From contig OZ035962.1 in NCBI GenBank assembly GCA_964034945.1, positions 81,551,942-81,615,941 on the forward strand: a DNA stretch of 64,000 bases, read 5' to 3'. The translations under genes were made by a program, and so were the position numbers. The first letter of the stretch is position 1, and every line of letters starts with the position of its first letter. The notes under the pieces were generated by a model that saw only the letters and a list, made by a program, of their open reading frames with translations, searched no databases and had not been told where the DNA came from. Shown one piece after another: positions 10,259 through 21,968 of the stretch. The stretch is from Chrysopilus asiliformis (lineage: Eukaryota; Arthropoda; Insecta; Diptera; Rhagionidae).

Positions 10259-11214
10259 AAGAATCCCATGCTGACCTTCGATCATCATCATCGTAATCGA
10301 AATTGTACTTTGACGTTAGTTAAATTAGGATTTTTATACATTTAATGGTAATGAGGCCGCAATTTTGGTAATTAAAGTTCGATTGAGACGTATCCAGTGG
10401 CTAGCAATTATCACAGCAGTCACAAGGTGTTTTAAACTAATGTTCAAGCCAATAATATGAGTTTTTTTTATATACATATTTATCGCAGGTTGAGTATCAT
10501 TAAATCGCCATAGAAATTAAATTGGATCTTTCAATCATGTTGCCAATTTACTTCAATGACTATAGCGGTATATAACTAGACTTTATTTGCTGTTTTTGGG
10601 CACTAGTGAGAGTTAATTTAAATTTTCAATGATTTACTGCACAATCTCATAAAGTCATGCTGATCGTTTTTATTTCATTTTATGTTTTTCATGTCTTCAT
10701 TCTGGGAAATCGTTTTTTTTTTGCTGCTTTTAAAAATGAATTAAGATATTTTTAGTCCCAAAATTATGAATTGAAGTAACCGTTTCTACATTATTTTATA
10801 CATTTAAACTATTTCTATTGCTTTGTTTGACTTCTAATGGAATGAAATGGTTTTGTTTCTTTTATATTGAGAAAGGTTATGGAATACCATTGCAAAATAT
10901 AATATATGTTTTTTTTCTGACTACATAAAAATTTGTGCAATTGATAACTGTGGGAATATCATAAATTATATTTTTGGGAGTACAAATGGAAAACCGCCGT
11001 TTTGCAATAGATGGTGCTAGTAGTAAAATGCTGGTCAAAAATGTCAGATCAGAAACGTCAAACGATAAGCTAGGCATCTGGCAGCAACTCCTTATCTTTA
11101 AATTTGTGAATTTTTTTCGGCGTCATATATTTTTTGTGCGTGAAAATGTCAAAATTCTAGCCAAATAAGCGTCTTTTGCGGAAAGTTTGGTTTTTGGCTT
11201 CAATTCTAAAAAAA
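10259..11214. other. Unrecognised AT-rich sequence
   Basis: Nothing recognised. ORFs at 10877-11168 are short and on both strands. Confidence 0.45.
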
Positions 11215-11391
11215 ACACTGAATTGGGACGTCTTACCCCACCCGCCATATTCTCCAGACATTGCCCCTTTCGACTACCACCTTTTCCAATGGATGACGCG
11301 TGGCCTGGTTAAACAGCACTTGCGTTCTTTCGGAGAGACCAAAAATTAGATCGATTTATGGGTCGAGACGAGCAGTTTTTTCGGCGAAATA
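11215..11391 (+). pseudogene. Mariner transposase C-terminal relic
   Basis: The plus-strand frame from 11218 reads LNWDVLPHPPYSPDIAPFDY and then HLFQWMTRGLVKQHLRSFGE. This is the well-known mariner segment carrying the third catalytic aspartate in the SPDxAPxDYHLF motif. The frame is broken by one TAG at a position where mariner proteins usually have Trp (KN-stop-ID). After about 58 codons it runs straight into a family B repeat, so the rest of the gene is lost. No N-terminal part or mariner ends were found nearby. It once encoded the DNA-cutting domain of a cut-and-paste transposase. Confidence 0.85.
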
Positions 11392-11840
11392 TATTTAGAA
11401 TATGATTTTACATAACCATTTTATACATCAAAATCATATGCAACCAATGCTTCCACCCTCTCACATACAAATTGATTTTTTTTAATAAAAATTTTGTCTG
11501 CCCTCATATAGAGTATTTGACGATTCGCGCCTGGTGATTCGCGCCTGGCGAATTGTAGCTTTCTCATGTTTTCTATACTTTTTTGCACGATAAAAGATGT
11601 TTTCTTTACTTTTTTGCACGATAACAAATTTGAAAAAATTTCTGCAATTTTCTCGAAAACGCCTCATTTTTCGAAAAAAAATTTTAAAGCAAAAATTACT
11701 AAAAATATGATTCTACATAACTCTGTGATACGTCAAAATTCATTTTGATATGTCTTTACCCCCTCTCCCATACAAACGGAAAAGATTTTTGCGATTATCT
11801 CGAAAACGATTCGTTTTTTTCCAACAGCGCGTTCCATAGG
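11392..11840 (+). repeat. Family B repeat fragments, copy B2
   Basis: The stretch has the family B words TTTACATAAC, CATCAAAATC, CATACAAAT and TATAGAGTATTTGACGATT, with the tail word near 11565. A second partial module set follows at 11640-11815. A short direct duplication (GATTCGCGCCTGG) lies at about 11522-11547. It directly abuts the mariner relic. Confidence 0.65.
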
Positions 11841-11886
11841 ATTCTATGGGGGCGATAACAGCTTTCGAATGCAAAATCGGTTAAGG

Positions 11887-12240
11887 CAGCGATTCTCAAC
11901 CTGTGGGGCGAGTACATTTAAGATGGGGCGCCAGCATATCCAAGAGAAAATATTTAAAAAAGTTGATTAACTAACTGAAAGGAAAGTACACACACACATG
12001 CAAAACAAAATACATTTCGACATAATATTTAATAATTAACTTATTAACAACTTACTAAATTAAAAACAAACTTAATAATTATTAGTGATTTCCTTGGGCC
12101 TGTCTTGCAGAGCAAAGTCTTTCGAAGGAAGGCTTAATATTAGATAGACACTAGACATAAATTTTATTGTATGCAGGGGGGCGCGATGAAAATTATGATT
12201 GAAAATTGGGCCGCGAATACTGAAAGGTTGAGAAACGCTG
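11887..12240. mobile_element. hAT-type MITE (354 bp) with 8-bp target duplication
   Basis: It begins CAGCGATTCTCAACCTGTGG and ends GGTTGAGAAACGCTG, an inverted pair typical of hAT (Charlie/Tip100-like) MITEs. It is flanked by the exact 8-bp direct repeat GGTTAAGG (11879-11886 and 12241-12248). No coding sequence is seen. Confidence 0.9.
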
Positions 12241-12248
12241 GGTTAAGG

Positions 12249-13972
12249 AAGTTATTCCACAGTTTTGAGTCCAACGCACGGTCAAAAATGATGCATTGAC
12301 ATCAAAATCTAATGTCAAATTTTAAAATATCATTTCGAATTCATTAAAATTTCTCTAAAGACGCTAACAATAAAAATCTAATTTCCCTTCACTTAAAAAA
12401 AAATTTCCCCTAAACTGAGAAGAAAATTGTAAATTTTTATTACACCAAAAAAACCGACAAACTTCTAACATCGCGTACGGTATTTTAATATCATTACGAT
12501 GTTACTTACGGTTTGTGTATTTATATTAATATATGTATGTCACCGAGGTGTCAAATCGTCAAATCATCTCAGTTTCTATTTGTGTTTATTTTGAAAAACT
12601 CGACTCGTATGCCCCGATTAATGACTATAGTTACATATTATACAAGAGTTACCTGGGCACCCAATGCCTGCAAACTTTATCTACATTAGAGACTACGGCG
12701 CCTCTGTAGCCATCGTGCCGCCATAAAACTATAGGGAGAGGGAATCATTAATAACTTTCTGGTGACTGGCTACAAACAAAAAAACACGTCGGGCCTAATT
12801 ACGCGAAAACCATTTAAACCGATAATTTTTCAAGATGTTTATCTCGGCCGAAGCACCACAAAAAAAAATTAAGTTAAGCACCAACTTTACACCACAATAA
12901 ACAAACGTAGGACTTTGTACTTTTATACCTGTTTCAGGTGCATTTTATGTAAAAAAAAATCAGCCCCAAGTCAGCAAATGAAAGTTGACGAAAAAAAAAG
13001 AATCTAAAAATTATAAATAAAACAGTAGTGACATCAAATCATATTTCATTCGGTTGTGACAACTGAAGAAACGGAACGCTATCAGATGACGTCAAACAAA
13101 TGTCTTCAGGTACGAGTATGGTATGCTTTTTGAACAAAGCAATTTCTTCACAGATGTGCTCATGAGATGATTGGACAAATTGAACCACGTCTTATTTTTA
13201 AATTACCCTCTAAGGTAAATCGTTTCTAATAAGTTGTTAAGAAGAAGATTTCCTAAAGAATGCGCCGTTAAGCGGTGTCTAAAGGCGAATCCACCAACAT
13301 TTAATAGCAGCAAAAGCTTAATTATCATCGCGGCTGCGATTTATTTGCATAAATTGCACAATCATGGGGCGCTTCCTTTTTGCGCCAACATCAAGTCATG
13401 AAGGGTTAAATGAAGTGTCGCCGCCAAAACGTCTAATCGAGATGTAATTTTGAGAAAATTCTTACTGTCACCAGTGGCGGTAAACTGTTGAGATTGTCAC
13501 ATTTCCGATTGATGGCGGCTGTGACACATGTCACAGTTTCGTTTTTGTTTCTTGCTATGAAAATAGCATAAATTCAGATACGACATGGAGGATAAAAAAT
13601 CAAGTCAAGACTCACTCGGTGGCAGTGCCACCAATTTGTCGCATATTCTAAGAAATGCGATTCATAAATTAAACTTCGTTAAAAGGGTTGATGAGTTCAG
13701 TTGAATGCAAATCTCAAAATAGCCAACAACATAACCAATCAATGATCAATACTGGAGTAATTCATATAAATTCCGATTAATCATGATACTATTTTTAGAT
13801 CAATTGGATCAGATATTTTTACTTTTATGTGGAATTGATACCTTATGTTTTTCTAGTGGAAAAAATTAAATAAATATGAAGATAGTTTTTAAATTAATTT
13901 TTGCATTTAATTTTTGTTTACGACTTGCCTTATACGAGTAAATATCTTTACTTCAAAACTTTTATATTTATC
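12249..13972. other. Unrecognised, partly less AT-rich sequence
   Basis: No transposon end is visible. The stretches 12470-12750 and 13050-13560 are richer in G+C than their surroundings and carry no repeat seen elsewhere in the window, so they may be single-copy host DNA. A 39-codon ORF starts at 13585 (MEDKKSSQDSLGGSATNLSH); it is too short to call. Confidence 0.4.
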
Positions 13973-13980
13973 GTGTAAGG

Positions 13981-14522
13981 TAGGGATGTCAAATTTTTGA
14001 AAAAAAACGGTTTTCGGTTAAACCGGTTTTTAAGACCTCAATTTAAACCGGGCCGGTTTAACCGGGTCCAAAAAACCTGTTATTAAAACACCGAAAAACC
14101 GTTTTGTTCAAAAAAGACGTAAAGTGCCATTTAATCCATTAAGTGCCGTTTGCACCAACAAAACTTAGCAACTTATGTACAACTTAAAAAATTTAAGTCG
14201 AAGAATTTCTACGGTTTAAGTAGGCTAACCATAACTTAATTTTTTAAGAATAATACGCGCAAACGGGCCTTAGAGGCCATAAATGGCTCAATAGAATATT
14301 GTATTTGGTCTAGAGTGCCTAAAAAGAAGTGTTTCTAACAAACCAGTTGCACGAAAATTGGTTTAAAACTATTTTTCCGTACAAAAAAATATTATCGATT
14401 TTTTTGAACGGTTTTTGGCTTAAAAAAACACCGGGTATAACCGTGCAAAAAAAAACACCGAAAAAAACCGGTTAACCGAAGCAAAAACACCGGGTAACCG
14501 GTTTAACCGGTTTTTTTTTACA
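13981..14522. mobile_element. hAT-like MITE rich in AACCGGTTT words
   Basis: An exact 8-bp direct repeat, GTGTAAGG (13973-13980 and 14523-14530), flanks this 542-bp segment. It starts TAGGGATGTCAAA and ends TTTTTACA. Both subterminal regions are packed with GGTTAAACCGGTTT-type palindromic words. The 8-bp duplication and start fit hAT, although the extreme ends are poorly inverted. No coding sequence is seen. Confidence 0.85.
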
Positions 14523-14530
14523 GTGTAAGG

Positions 14531-15880
14531 GCCTAATCGGAGCGAAAATACTGATGCGAATCATACGATTTTGATGGCCCTTCAAAATATTGAAGCAAAA
14601 ATATTGACCGTGCAAGGCAGGTCTAATAGGAAAAAATTCAAATTTTTACATAGGTACTTATTTTTTTCTTTTTGGTACTAAAAGTTAAATTTTGGCAGTA
14701 TCCTCCCACACACTCACAGAAAATTGTTATTCCTTCCGCATTTGATTTTTGTCATTTTCGGAGGGAATTTAACTTTTAGTAAATGCTTGCTCTGTTGGCG
14801 ATAAGAATAAAAATTAATAATAAAAATTTTATAAAAAAATATTTTTAATTGCAATAAATAGGACCTAAATTGACACAAACATATTCTGAAAATTTTAAAG
14901 TTTTTTTTAATGGTAGGCAACTTTAAAGGCTGTGGAATGATTATCACCGGCGGCGGCGCCCGGCGTCGGTTATCACTAGTGATTTCGTTGATGATGATGA
15001 TGGCCTGATGCCTAACCCATTTCGCATCCTTCAGATCCACTGAGACTCTTCGCCGTCATTAGAAGTGCTGCTACATAAAGCGACAATATAAAGATGACGA
15101 TTGTAAGGATGATGATGAGGACGAGCTTTCAAAATTTTGTCAGGTGCTTGATGTTGCGCTTCATTAAGACTGAAGTGGATGTCATTAAGAAAAAGTGAAC
15201 TCCAGAAGTGGGACTTTGTCATTGTATTATGACTTGGCGGCTGCCATAATCGATACTTCAACTCACCTCTTCAGTTGAGCTTTTATCTAACACAGAAAAA
15301 TAGCCTGGTGTGGGTGGGGCTCTGAATTTACCACCAATGGAGAATTCGGGGGCTGATGTCGACCAAATCCATGTCAAAAGTCTGTCTATGCCTAACTACC
15401 TATGCTTGAGGCTGCTGCACTTTTTCAGGGTTTCTAGCCATTCCAACGGCTACGATGGAACGAAATGAAAGCTAGAGAAACTCCAAACGATTTTGACACG
15501 TGCCATTCATTTTCCTACGAGTGATTAAGTCAATGAGCTTCAATTTATTATATCACTTAAGAACTAAAGAGTGATTCAAAATATTTTAAATGGAGTGAAT
15601 GATGGACTTGACACAAAACATAAAGTATTATTACAAATTTTAACTGTCAATAAGGCTTGAGAATTCAGACAGGTAGCACTTAAAGTTTTTTTTTACAGAG
15701 CTCTCAACTTGGGAGGTATAGAAATGTCACCGAATATTCCATTCATTGAATTTAATTATGAATAACAGTTTTTTTTCTGTTAAATGTTAAAAAATACCAG
15801 AAGGTATGTAAAAAATCTAATTTTGTAGAAAATGATGAATTTTGTAGGAATGATGCTAAAAAGGCAATTTATTAATTATA
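14531..15880. other. Unrecognised sequence
   Basis: No gene recognised. Minus-strand ORFs at 14714-15040 and 15031-15261 overlap and show no motif. GATGAT stretches occur at about 14990 and 15110. A lone TAACACAGAAAAATAG at about 15288 resembles one TIR of the CACTCAGAAAAA group, but I found no partner. Confidence 0.4.
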
Positions 15881-16420
15881 AAGGGTCTTTCAACAAGGAC
15901 ATAACAATTTTGTATTTTAAGAAAAACGCACCCTAAAATTTTTTTTATGATCTGGCAATGCTAAAACGTCAGTCAAGGTTTACATTTTTATCATGGTGAA
16001 GTTCACGAATGAGCAACGTTTGGAAATTATTAAAACTTACTACCGAAATTCTGAGTCGGTGGTCGCAATCGTGTAATATCGAGAAATGGTCCGGTCGAAT
16101 GGCCACCTCGCTCATGCGATTTAACGCCGTTGGATTTCTTTTTATGGGGTTATGTTATGCCAACAACGTTAGAGGAGCTCAGGAATAATATCGAACGCGA
16201 AATTACCAACGTTCCGGCCGATATGTGTGGAAGAGTGGTGGAAAATTGGCTCCAAAGAATCAATCAGCAAACGTGCTCGCGGTGGCCATATGAACGACAT
16301 CGAATTTCATACTTAAATGTAACATGTCCACTACACCTGGAATAAATTTCAGCCCGATATCTCAATTATTCTGTGTTTTGTTTAAATACAAAATTGTTAT
16401 GTCCTTGTTGAAAGAACCGA
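15881..16420 (+). mobile_element. Internally deleted Tc1/mariner-superfamily element (540 bp)
   Basis: The terminal inverted repeats share TCTTTCAACAAGGACATAAC and more, about 36 bp at each end. TA dinucleotides lie outside (15879-15880, 16421-16422). Between them are the two ends of a transposase gene with the middle deleted. It is a clear non-autonomous derivative. Confidence 0.9.
15993..16316 (+). pseudogene. Deleted transposase gene of the IS630-Tc1-mariner group
   Basis: The ATG at 15993 opens MVKFTNEQRLEIIKTYYRNS, a helix-turn-helix start common in this group, and stops after 27 codons. From about 16088, in another frame, the C-terminal part reads WPPRSCDLTPLDFFLWGYVM and then a run containing NVPADMCGRVVENWLQRI. 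The third catalytic Asp lies in the LTPLDFFLWG motif. A further frameshift near 16270 precedes RARGGHMNDIEFHT and a stop. The first two catalytic residues and most of the DNA-binding domain are missing, so it encodes no enzyme. Confidence 0.9.
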
Positions 16421-16422
16421 TA

Positions 16423-16980
16423 TTTATTAATTTTTATTTCGAAATTATTTTTGCCAGCACCACAGTCGTCAGCCGCCTGGATCAACTTTCTCTGTGGCAA
16501 CTCGAGAAAAATATTGTAGTTTTGACGAGGTAGATTAAGAAGAACTCGTGTCTCAAAAACTGAAATTTCCATTTCAGCAGCATTCTACATGCTCCCCATC
16601 GCAGTGTGCTCCCGTGGTAAAAGATATATGCAGAGGTAGGGTTGCAATGATCAATTTTAGGAAACTAATACTCGTGAACGAAAAACCCTGGACAAAGCGG
16701 CCAAAACCTCGAAGCCGCGTAAAATATTAAAAACGACTTATAGAGGAAAGTTACAAAAAACTATTTATTTTATTAAAATAAACTCAAGAGAGAGACATCG
16801 AATGTTATTCTTTTTTTCTCTCTCTCTGGGTTGATTATGAAACGTTGGGCCGTATGCATAAAAATGAGCATATCTCACCCGTTTTTTGTGCAAATTCTCC
16901 AATTTTGTGAAAAAACACCGATAATTTATAAATACTTATAATTTATTCTGTCTAAAATTGAAAATCCGCCTTTTCATATC
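16423..16980. other. Unrecognised sequence
   Basis: No gene recognised. A CT-rich tract lies at about 16813-16830. Confidence 0.4.
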
Positions 16981-17804
16981 TCTGGATTGGGACCGGTTCT
17001 AAATATTTACTTTGCACAAAGGGCCAAAATTACACTGGACTTTTGCAGAGGGCTTAGACCGGCTGCGGTAAAGAATTTTTTAAAACAAAATGGAATTTTG
17101 ATGTCTGGATGAGTTATGAAAAATCCTATTCTAAATATATTTTACCATTATAAATTTTTAAATAAGACTCACCGTTTTCGAGATATTTATAAAAAACTGT
17201 TTCGTTTGTATGGGGGAGGGAATAATCCAATTTTGTCCGTTCTGGAACTTAGCCTAGCCATTTCGAAAAACAAAACTATACAAATATTCCAGTGTCTAGC
17301 TCAATCTTTTTGAAAGTTATGGTGTTCATGGACAGACAGACGGACGGATGGACAGACGGACAGACATGCGGAAATCGAATTTTTTTGTCATCCCTAAGTC
17401 CCTTGTGTAGTTCATTTTTGTGTTCGATGATTGGTTCGATACGTTACAAACAGTATATTAAATCTAATATACTTCTATACAATATACCATATAGAGCAGG
17501 CATCATCAGCTAGTGGCTCGGCTGGCTCATCACACAGATTGGCTTTAACAGCGTAGCCACTATAATCGACCTTTTATTGTGTGCTGTAATGCTTGTGTGT
17601 GCGGCTTCGGATCGCAGGAATAAAACGAATCGTGCTTTGAATCGGGGCATTATTAGCATGACGCATTTCATTTTAAATCAGTTCGTGTCAAGCCATTGCC
17701 GTGGAAGGTTGTGTTTCACTGACCTGTATTTTTATTTGTAGTGGTTATAAATTTTGACTGTAAAGGAAGCGACAGTTACTTTGATGACTCTGATATAGAG
17801 TATA
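16981..17804 (-). repeat. Family B repeat, copy B3, interrupted by a hAT-like MITE
   Basis: Read on the minus strand, the copy runs from the ATATAGAGTAT head palindrome through GTTTGTAACG, a short GTCY array (17330-17366) and the GAGCTAGACACTGGAATATT version of the box, to the TTTTCGAAATGGCTAGGCTAA module. The head palindrome is split by a MITE at 17497-17792. Confidence 0.75.
17497..17792. mobile_element. hAT-like MITE (296 bp) nested in B3
   Basis: Exact 8-bp direct repeats ATATAGAG (17489-17496, 17793-17800) flank it, and they derive from the family B head palindrome. The ends are CAGGCATCATCAG and its imperfect inverse, ending GATGACTCTG. The CAG start and 8-bp duplication fit hAT. Confidence 0.8.
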
Positions 17805-18225
17805 AAAAGCATGGCAGAGGAATGAATTAATGTTAGAATCTGGGATTTCGTCCTATAACAAGATCTCAAAATATTGTATTCTCATCATATTTAATTAAAA
17901 TATCTTTATGGCTCAACGATCATGTATTCAGCGTTGTTCATGGGTAGAAACACGCATGCGGCACACTTTTTTGAGTCTACTCAACTTGCTTTAAGGCCTG
18001 TCCATAAAATACGTCACGCTGATTTTACCATGTTCGGACCCCACCTCTCCCCCTCGTCAGGATTGTTCACGCTTTTTTCACCCTTATTCTGTCACAATAT
18101 GTACATACATATATGATAATTTTCCGGTGATTTTTTTCCGTGATAAATTAAATTGGAATTGTTTGAAATCTCAAATCAGATAAATATAAAGCAAAAAGAA
18201 TTGTACTAAGAAAATACTAAAATGT

Positions 18226-18280
18226 TGTGACTGATTTGTGACTGAGTTGTGACTGAATTGTGACTGAGTTGTGACTGAGT
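18226..18280. repeat. 11-bp tandem repeat, five copies
   Basis: Five copies of TGTGACTGAGT, with small changes in the last two bases, lie head to tail. The array stops exactly at the TA preceding the foldback MITE. Confidence 0.9.
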
Positions 18281-18281
18281 A

Positions 18282-18487
18282 CACAGAAAAAAATAATTTT
18301 GTATTATTTACAAAATGGGTTTAACAAAAAAAAATTCGTAAATATTACTGAAGTTTTGTATATACTTCGTAATATTAACAAATATTTTTTCGTATAGTTA
18401 CTAAAATTTGTTAATATTACGAAGTATATACAAAACATCAGTAATATTTACGAATTTTTTTTGTTAAACCAATTATTTTTTTCTATG
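18282..18487. mobile_element. Foldback MITE (206 bp), TA target
   Basis: The two halves are long inverted repeats sharing GTTTAACAAAAAAAATTCGT, ATATTACTGA and GTTTTGTATATACTTCGTAA. They end CACAGAAAAAAATAATT and AATTATTTTTTTCTATG, and TA flanks both sides. An RNA copy would fold into one long hairpin. Confidence 0.85.
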
Positions 18488-18576
18488 TAGTCATCGGTCA
18501 CTGACAAACGCCAGAAAATACCCTTTGACGTCACACAACCTCCTCCCCTGAAATCGGTAATATGTTTTATGGACAG

Positions 18577-19034
18577 TCGATTATCGAATTGAGAAGCTAT
18601 AATAATTACTGCTTGGGGCTGACAACACCATCACTTCTAACTCCTTTAACGGTCTTTGCTGTTGTTTAATTGTATTGGAAAAAATGTATTCAAAACCTCG
18701 ATTAAGCAAGCCATGTCCCACTTTAGGGTGTAATCTTATGGTAAAATACATAATCAAGCAATTTTCTTAAAAAAAATGTTTCTGTAAAATTTTTTGCTTA
18801 AAAAAGCAGTACCAAGGTTTTTAAGACATTTGAAACCCCTGAGAATTTTCTTTTACTTATTGTTATTAATCGCATACTTGTTAAAAATTTATTGCATATT
18901 TTTCCCAAAAAAAAAAATCATAAAAGCACAATAAAGTTTTCTCACAATTTAAATATATTTATATCAATCTCAGTGACAAAAGTGAAAGGCTACATGTGAC
19001 AAAAATTTTCAACTTACCAGCAGATAATTGACCA
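18577..19034. other. Unrecognised AT-rich sequence
   Basis: Nothing recognised. Confidence 0.45.
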
Positions 19035-19627
19035 AAAACATAACAAAAGCTATAATTGCCAATCTGGCAATCATTGGAGACCCGTATGGTGATATTCGTA
19101 TCAAAATTCGAACAGTTATACCAAAATTCCAATTTGAAGTCAAATTTTCCAATAAGATTTTTTAAAATTTATTCCAATCGGATTTTGATGTATGGGAGTT
19201 TTATGTAGAATCATATCCTAAATAACTTTTGTTCTTGGACTTTTTTGATAAGATGCACCGTTTTTGAGATATTCACAAAAAACGATTTCGTTCGTATGGG
19301 GGGTACCCCCCCCTAATGGTCCATTTTTGCCCATTAACGAACTTAGCCTTGCATTTTACGAAAAACGGATCTGTGCAAACTTTCAAGTCTCTAGCTCAAT
19401 CGGTGCGCCCGCAATCCGCGCCACAGACAGACAGACAGACAGACGGACGGACGGACGGACAGACGGACAGACGGACGGACAGACGGACGGACATGCAAAA
19501 ATTAAATATTTTTATCATTCTAAACACACTGGTGTAATTAATTTTTTTGTGCGATGACGGGATCTTGGCGTTACAAACGGTAAGGCAAAGTTAATATACC
19601 CTTTGGTTTCACCATACGGGTATAAAC
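19035..19627 (-). repeat. Family A repeat, copy A1, near full length
   Basis: On the minus strand it reads: head hairpin ACCCGTATGGTGAAACCAAA with GGGTATATT, GTTTGTAACGCCAAGATCC, GTCY array (19424-19493), the GAGCTAGAGACTTGAAAGTT box, internal module, a perfect ATTGCCAGATTGGCAAT hairpin, then the tail TATAGCTTTTGTTATG. ACCCGTATGGTGA also recurs in inverse near the tail (19081-19093). It aligns along its length with 46845-47665 and 52615-53191. Confidence 0.9.
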
Positions 19628-21165
19628 ACTGCATGGTGTGAATGAGACACATTTTTTACTGCCAAAGTTAAGTGAAGAACATGAAAACAAGTTAAATTTC
19701 AATTACTCATATTTATGACACCTTCCGATCGAATGTCCCATCATTGAAAAGTGAAGTGAAGTGAGCTTGAAGCTTGTCACATTTCATGACATTCAGATAT
19801 CCTTGGGCAAAATTAATTTTCTGGCTAATTTCACCAAAATGGTGACCAAAAATTACCGTTAATATGTGAAACCACACACTATACAAATTCTCGTTACAAG
19901 ACAAAGGAGATTGGATAGGGGGTATGAAAACGAAGGTGATTGTGACCTTATCAAATGTTGATCGAAGGTATATTTTCATTTCATCATCAAGAATATAACC
20001 CTTCGTTTTCACGGGGAGATGTTTTGTTTTTTTTTGCTGCTCCCTTTTTTTTTTGGTAAAATGATTTACCTGTGCCTCATTGCCCATGATATCAGATCCG
20101 AGAGTTTTGTATTACAACAGACCAAATTTTCCTGCTAATTTGGTAACTGCTCGTTGCTAACAGTTGCAAATACATGCATTGGCGAAAAAAGTATTTCTAC
20201 TAAAAAGAAAAACCAAACAGGCGAGTGAGCTGCTGGCGGTGGTTGAGGGTTGAAGGACAGAAATCAACATTTAATAAATTTGGGTAAAAGGATTGTGATC
20301 GAAAATTAAGCCAAGCGTCGGATTCGGTTTTGGCAGAGATTGTAACATGATCTAGCAACCGAATTTTATCAAGTGTAAAATTGCAACTATAATACAGACT
20401 GGTGGATGGCGACAACCGAACTTCCACATACGAGTAGGTATTCGCAAATGCTAATTTCCAAGACGTATCAACTATCATCAAGATTGCAGCCGTTTTTGAG
20501 GTATTTTTCGATTTTTTTTTTGGTTGTTGTTGTAATTTTTGTGGTACATTATCGCATTTTGTCTGGGTGATTTTGATACGTAACGATGAATCTTGGTGTC
20601 AGATCCAATTAGGACATGATAGGTATTTTCGGTGCTTAGTCGGGTATTTTTTTCGTTGCCGTTGCAGGACCACCAAATATCTTGATACCAGATTAACAGT
20701 AAACTACTTATAGTATTTTTATTATAATACACTTCACCGATGAGGGAGGTAAAAATTCTCTTTATTCATCAAATCTTAAATAATTTCTTTAGGTTTTTGC
20801 TAAATTTTTTATACTAAAGGCAACTGAATGGGTTTCTGTTACTAGAAGACATTTGATATCCCCAAAATTGATGAGTTCATGTATACTAGCTGCTGTGCAA
20901 AACTAAACCGTTTTTTCCTCTAAGCAGTCAATGATGGATCAACTTTGGTGTAGAATTTTTTCGGTAATTTTTTTAGATGATTGAATTTCTGAGTTAAACG
21001 GAGGCTATTACCAGAAAACGATATGTGGGGCTAATTTTGTAATTGTATCGCATCGTATCGGCTCTATTCAAATTTTAAATTATACACTTTTTTATTGAGT
21101 TTTCGGATTTTTTTTTAACAGAAGTCCAGAGTCAAGGGCAATATCATTACTGTCTTGTAGATTTA
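19628..21165. other. Unrecognised sequence
   Basis: No gene recognised. Minus-strand ORFs of 84-124 codons (19713-20087, 20200-20481, 20478-20732) have no motif that I know and are not linked by obvious splice sites. Confidence 0.4.
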
Positions 21166-21875
21166 CCCCCTGATTCCGGTTTAGAGATTGTAATTTCTTA
21201 ACTGATTAACTCGAGTTAAAAGTCTTTTAATAGATTTCGTGCTCTGGATAACAAGTTAAGAGATGTCAATCTCTTAATTTTCGTGGCGAATGGTTAGCGA
21301 TTCAAAAATCAAAGTTAGCAGACGGTTCTCACCCCAAAAACCTTAATCGGATCTCGCCGATGTCCTCTTACGACCTCTTAACTGGTCTGTTGCGTTTGAA
21401 ACTTGCAAAATTTGTTTCGAGGAGGCCTCCAAAAAACTTTTGATGTTTAAGAAAGTTGTTTTTGCAGACCTTATAAACCGAGAAATTCCAATAGGATTCA
21501 ATGCTAAAAGGTCGAGGATAAACCATGAATCAGAAATGGTTCAATGGTTAAACACTAAATAGTTTATTCGCTCTGGCTTGATGGAGCTATGTTGCCTTAA
21601 ACCTTATAATTCGCACAAGGTTTGTGGCATCGGAGTATAAATACTCAAATCGACTTTTACTCCACCAAAATCTTGTAAGCCTGCGTGGAAGCTGGCAAAG
21701 CAGGCTCTGATGACGGTGAGCCAGCTTTCCATACCAGAAACAGGCTCCTGATGGGTTTTCGGGGCAGACATGTCCGACCTGTTGGGGGGAAATTTGGATG
21801 TGAAAAAATCCGCAAAAATAATATAATTTTGTTGTTTTTACAGACCTTATAAGCCGAGAAATTCCAATAGGATAA

Positions 21876-21953
21876 GAAAGTTATGTAAAATTGTGCAAAT
21901 ATTCTGAAGAAATTAAAATCTTCAGAATATTTGCACAATTTTACATAACTTTC
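21876..21953. repeat. Perfect 34-bp inverted repeat
   Basis: Arms 21876-21909 and 21920-21953 are exact inverses, with a 10-base loop AAATTAAAAT. It directly precedes the family G head at 21969. Confidence 0.95.
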
Positions 21954-21968
21954 CTAAACATCAAAATG

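Larger units (their letters stand above)
17998..18576. mobile_element. TIR element with CTGTCCATAAAA ends
   Basis: CTGTCCATAAAATACGTCACG starts at the left edge and its inverse TTTTATGGACAG ends it. Just inside both ends are TGACGTCA-like words. I see no clear target duplication. It holds an 11-bp tandem array and a foldback MITE inserted next to that array. A single related end (CTGTTCATAAAATACATCAC) lies at about 26119. Confidence 0.5.

Noticed and set aside
13585..13704. 39-codon ORF starting MEDKKSSQD
   Set aside because: Too short, no domain and no convincing splice donor or promoter; kept only as a note.
19713..20732. Three minus ORFs of 84-124 codons considered as exons of one gene
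   Set aside because: No splice-compatible joins or recognisable domain; composition fits chance.
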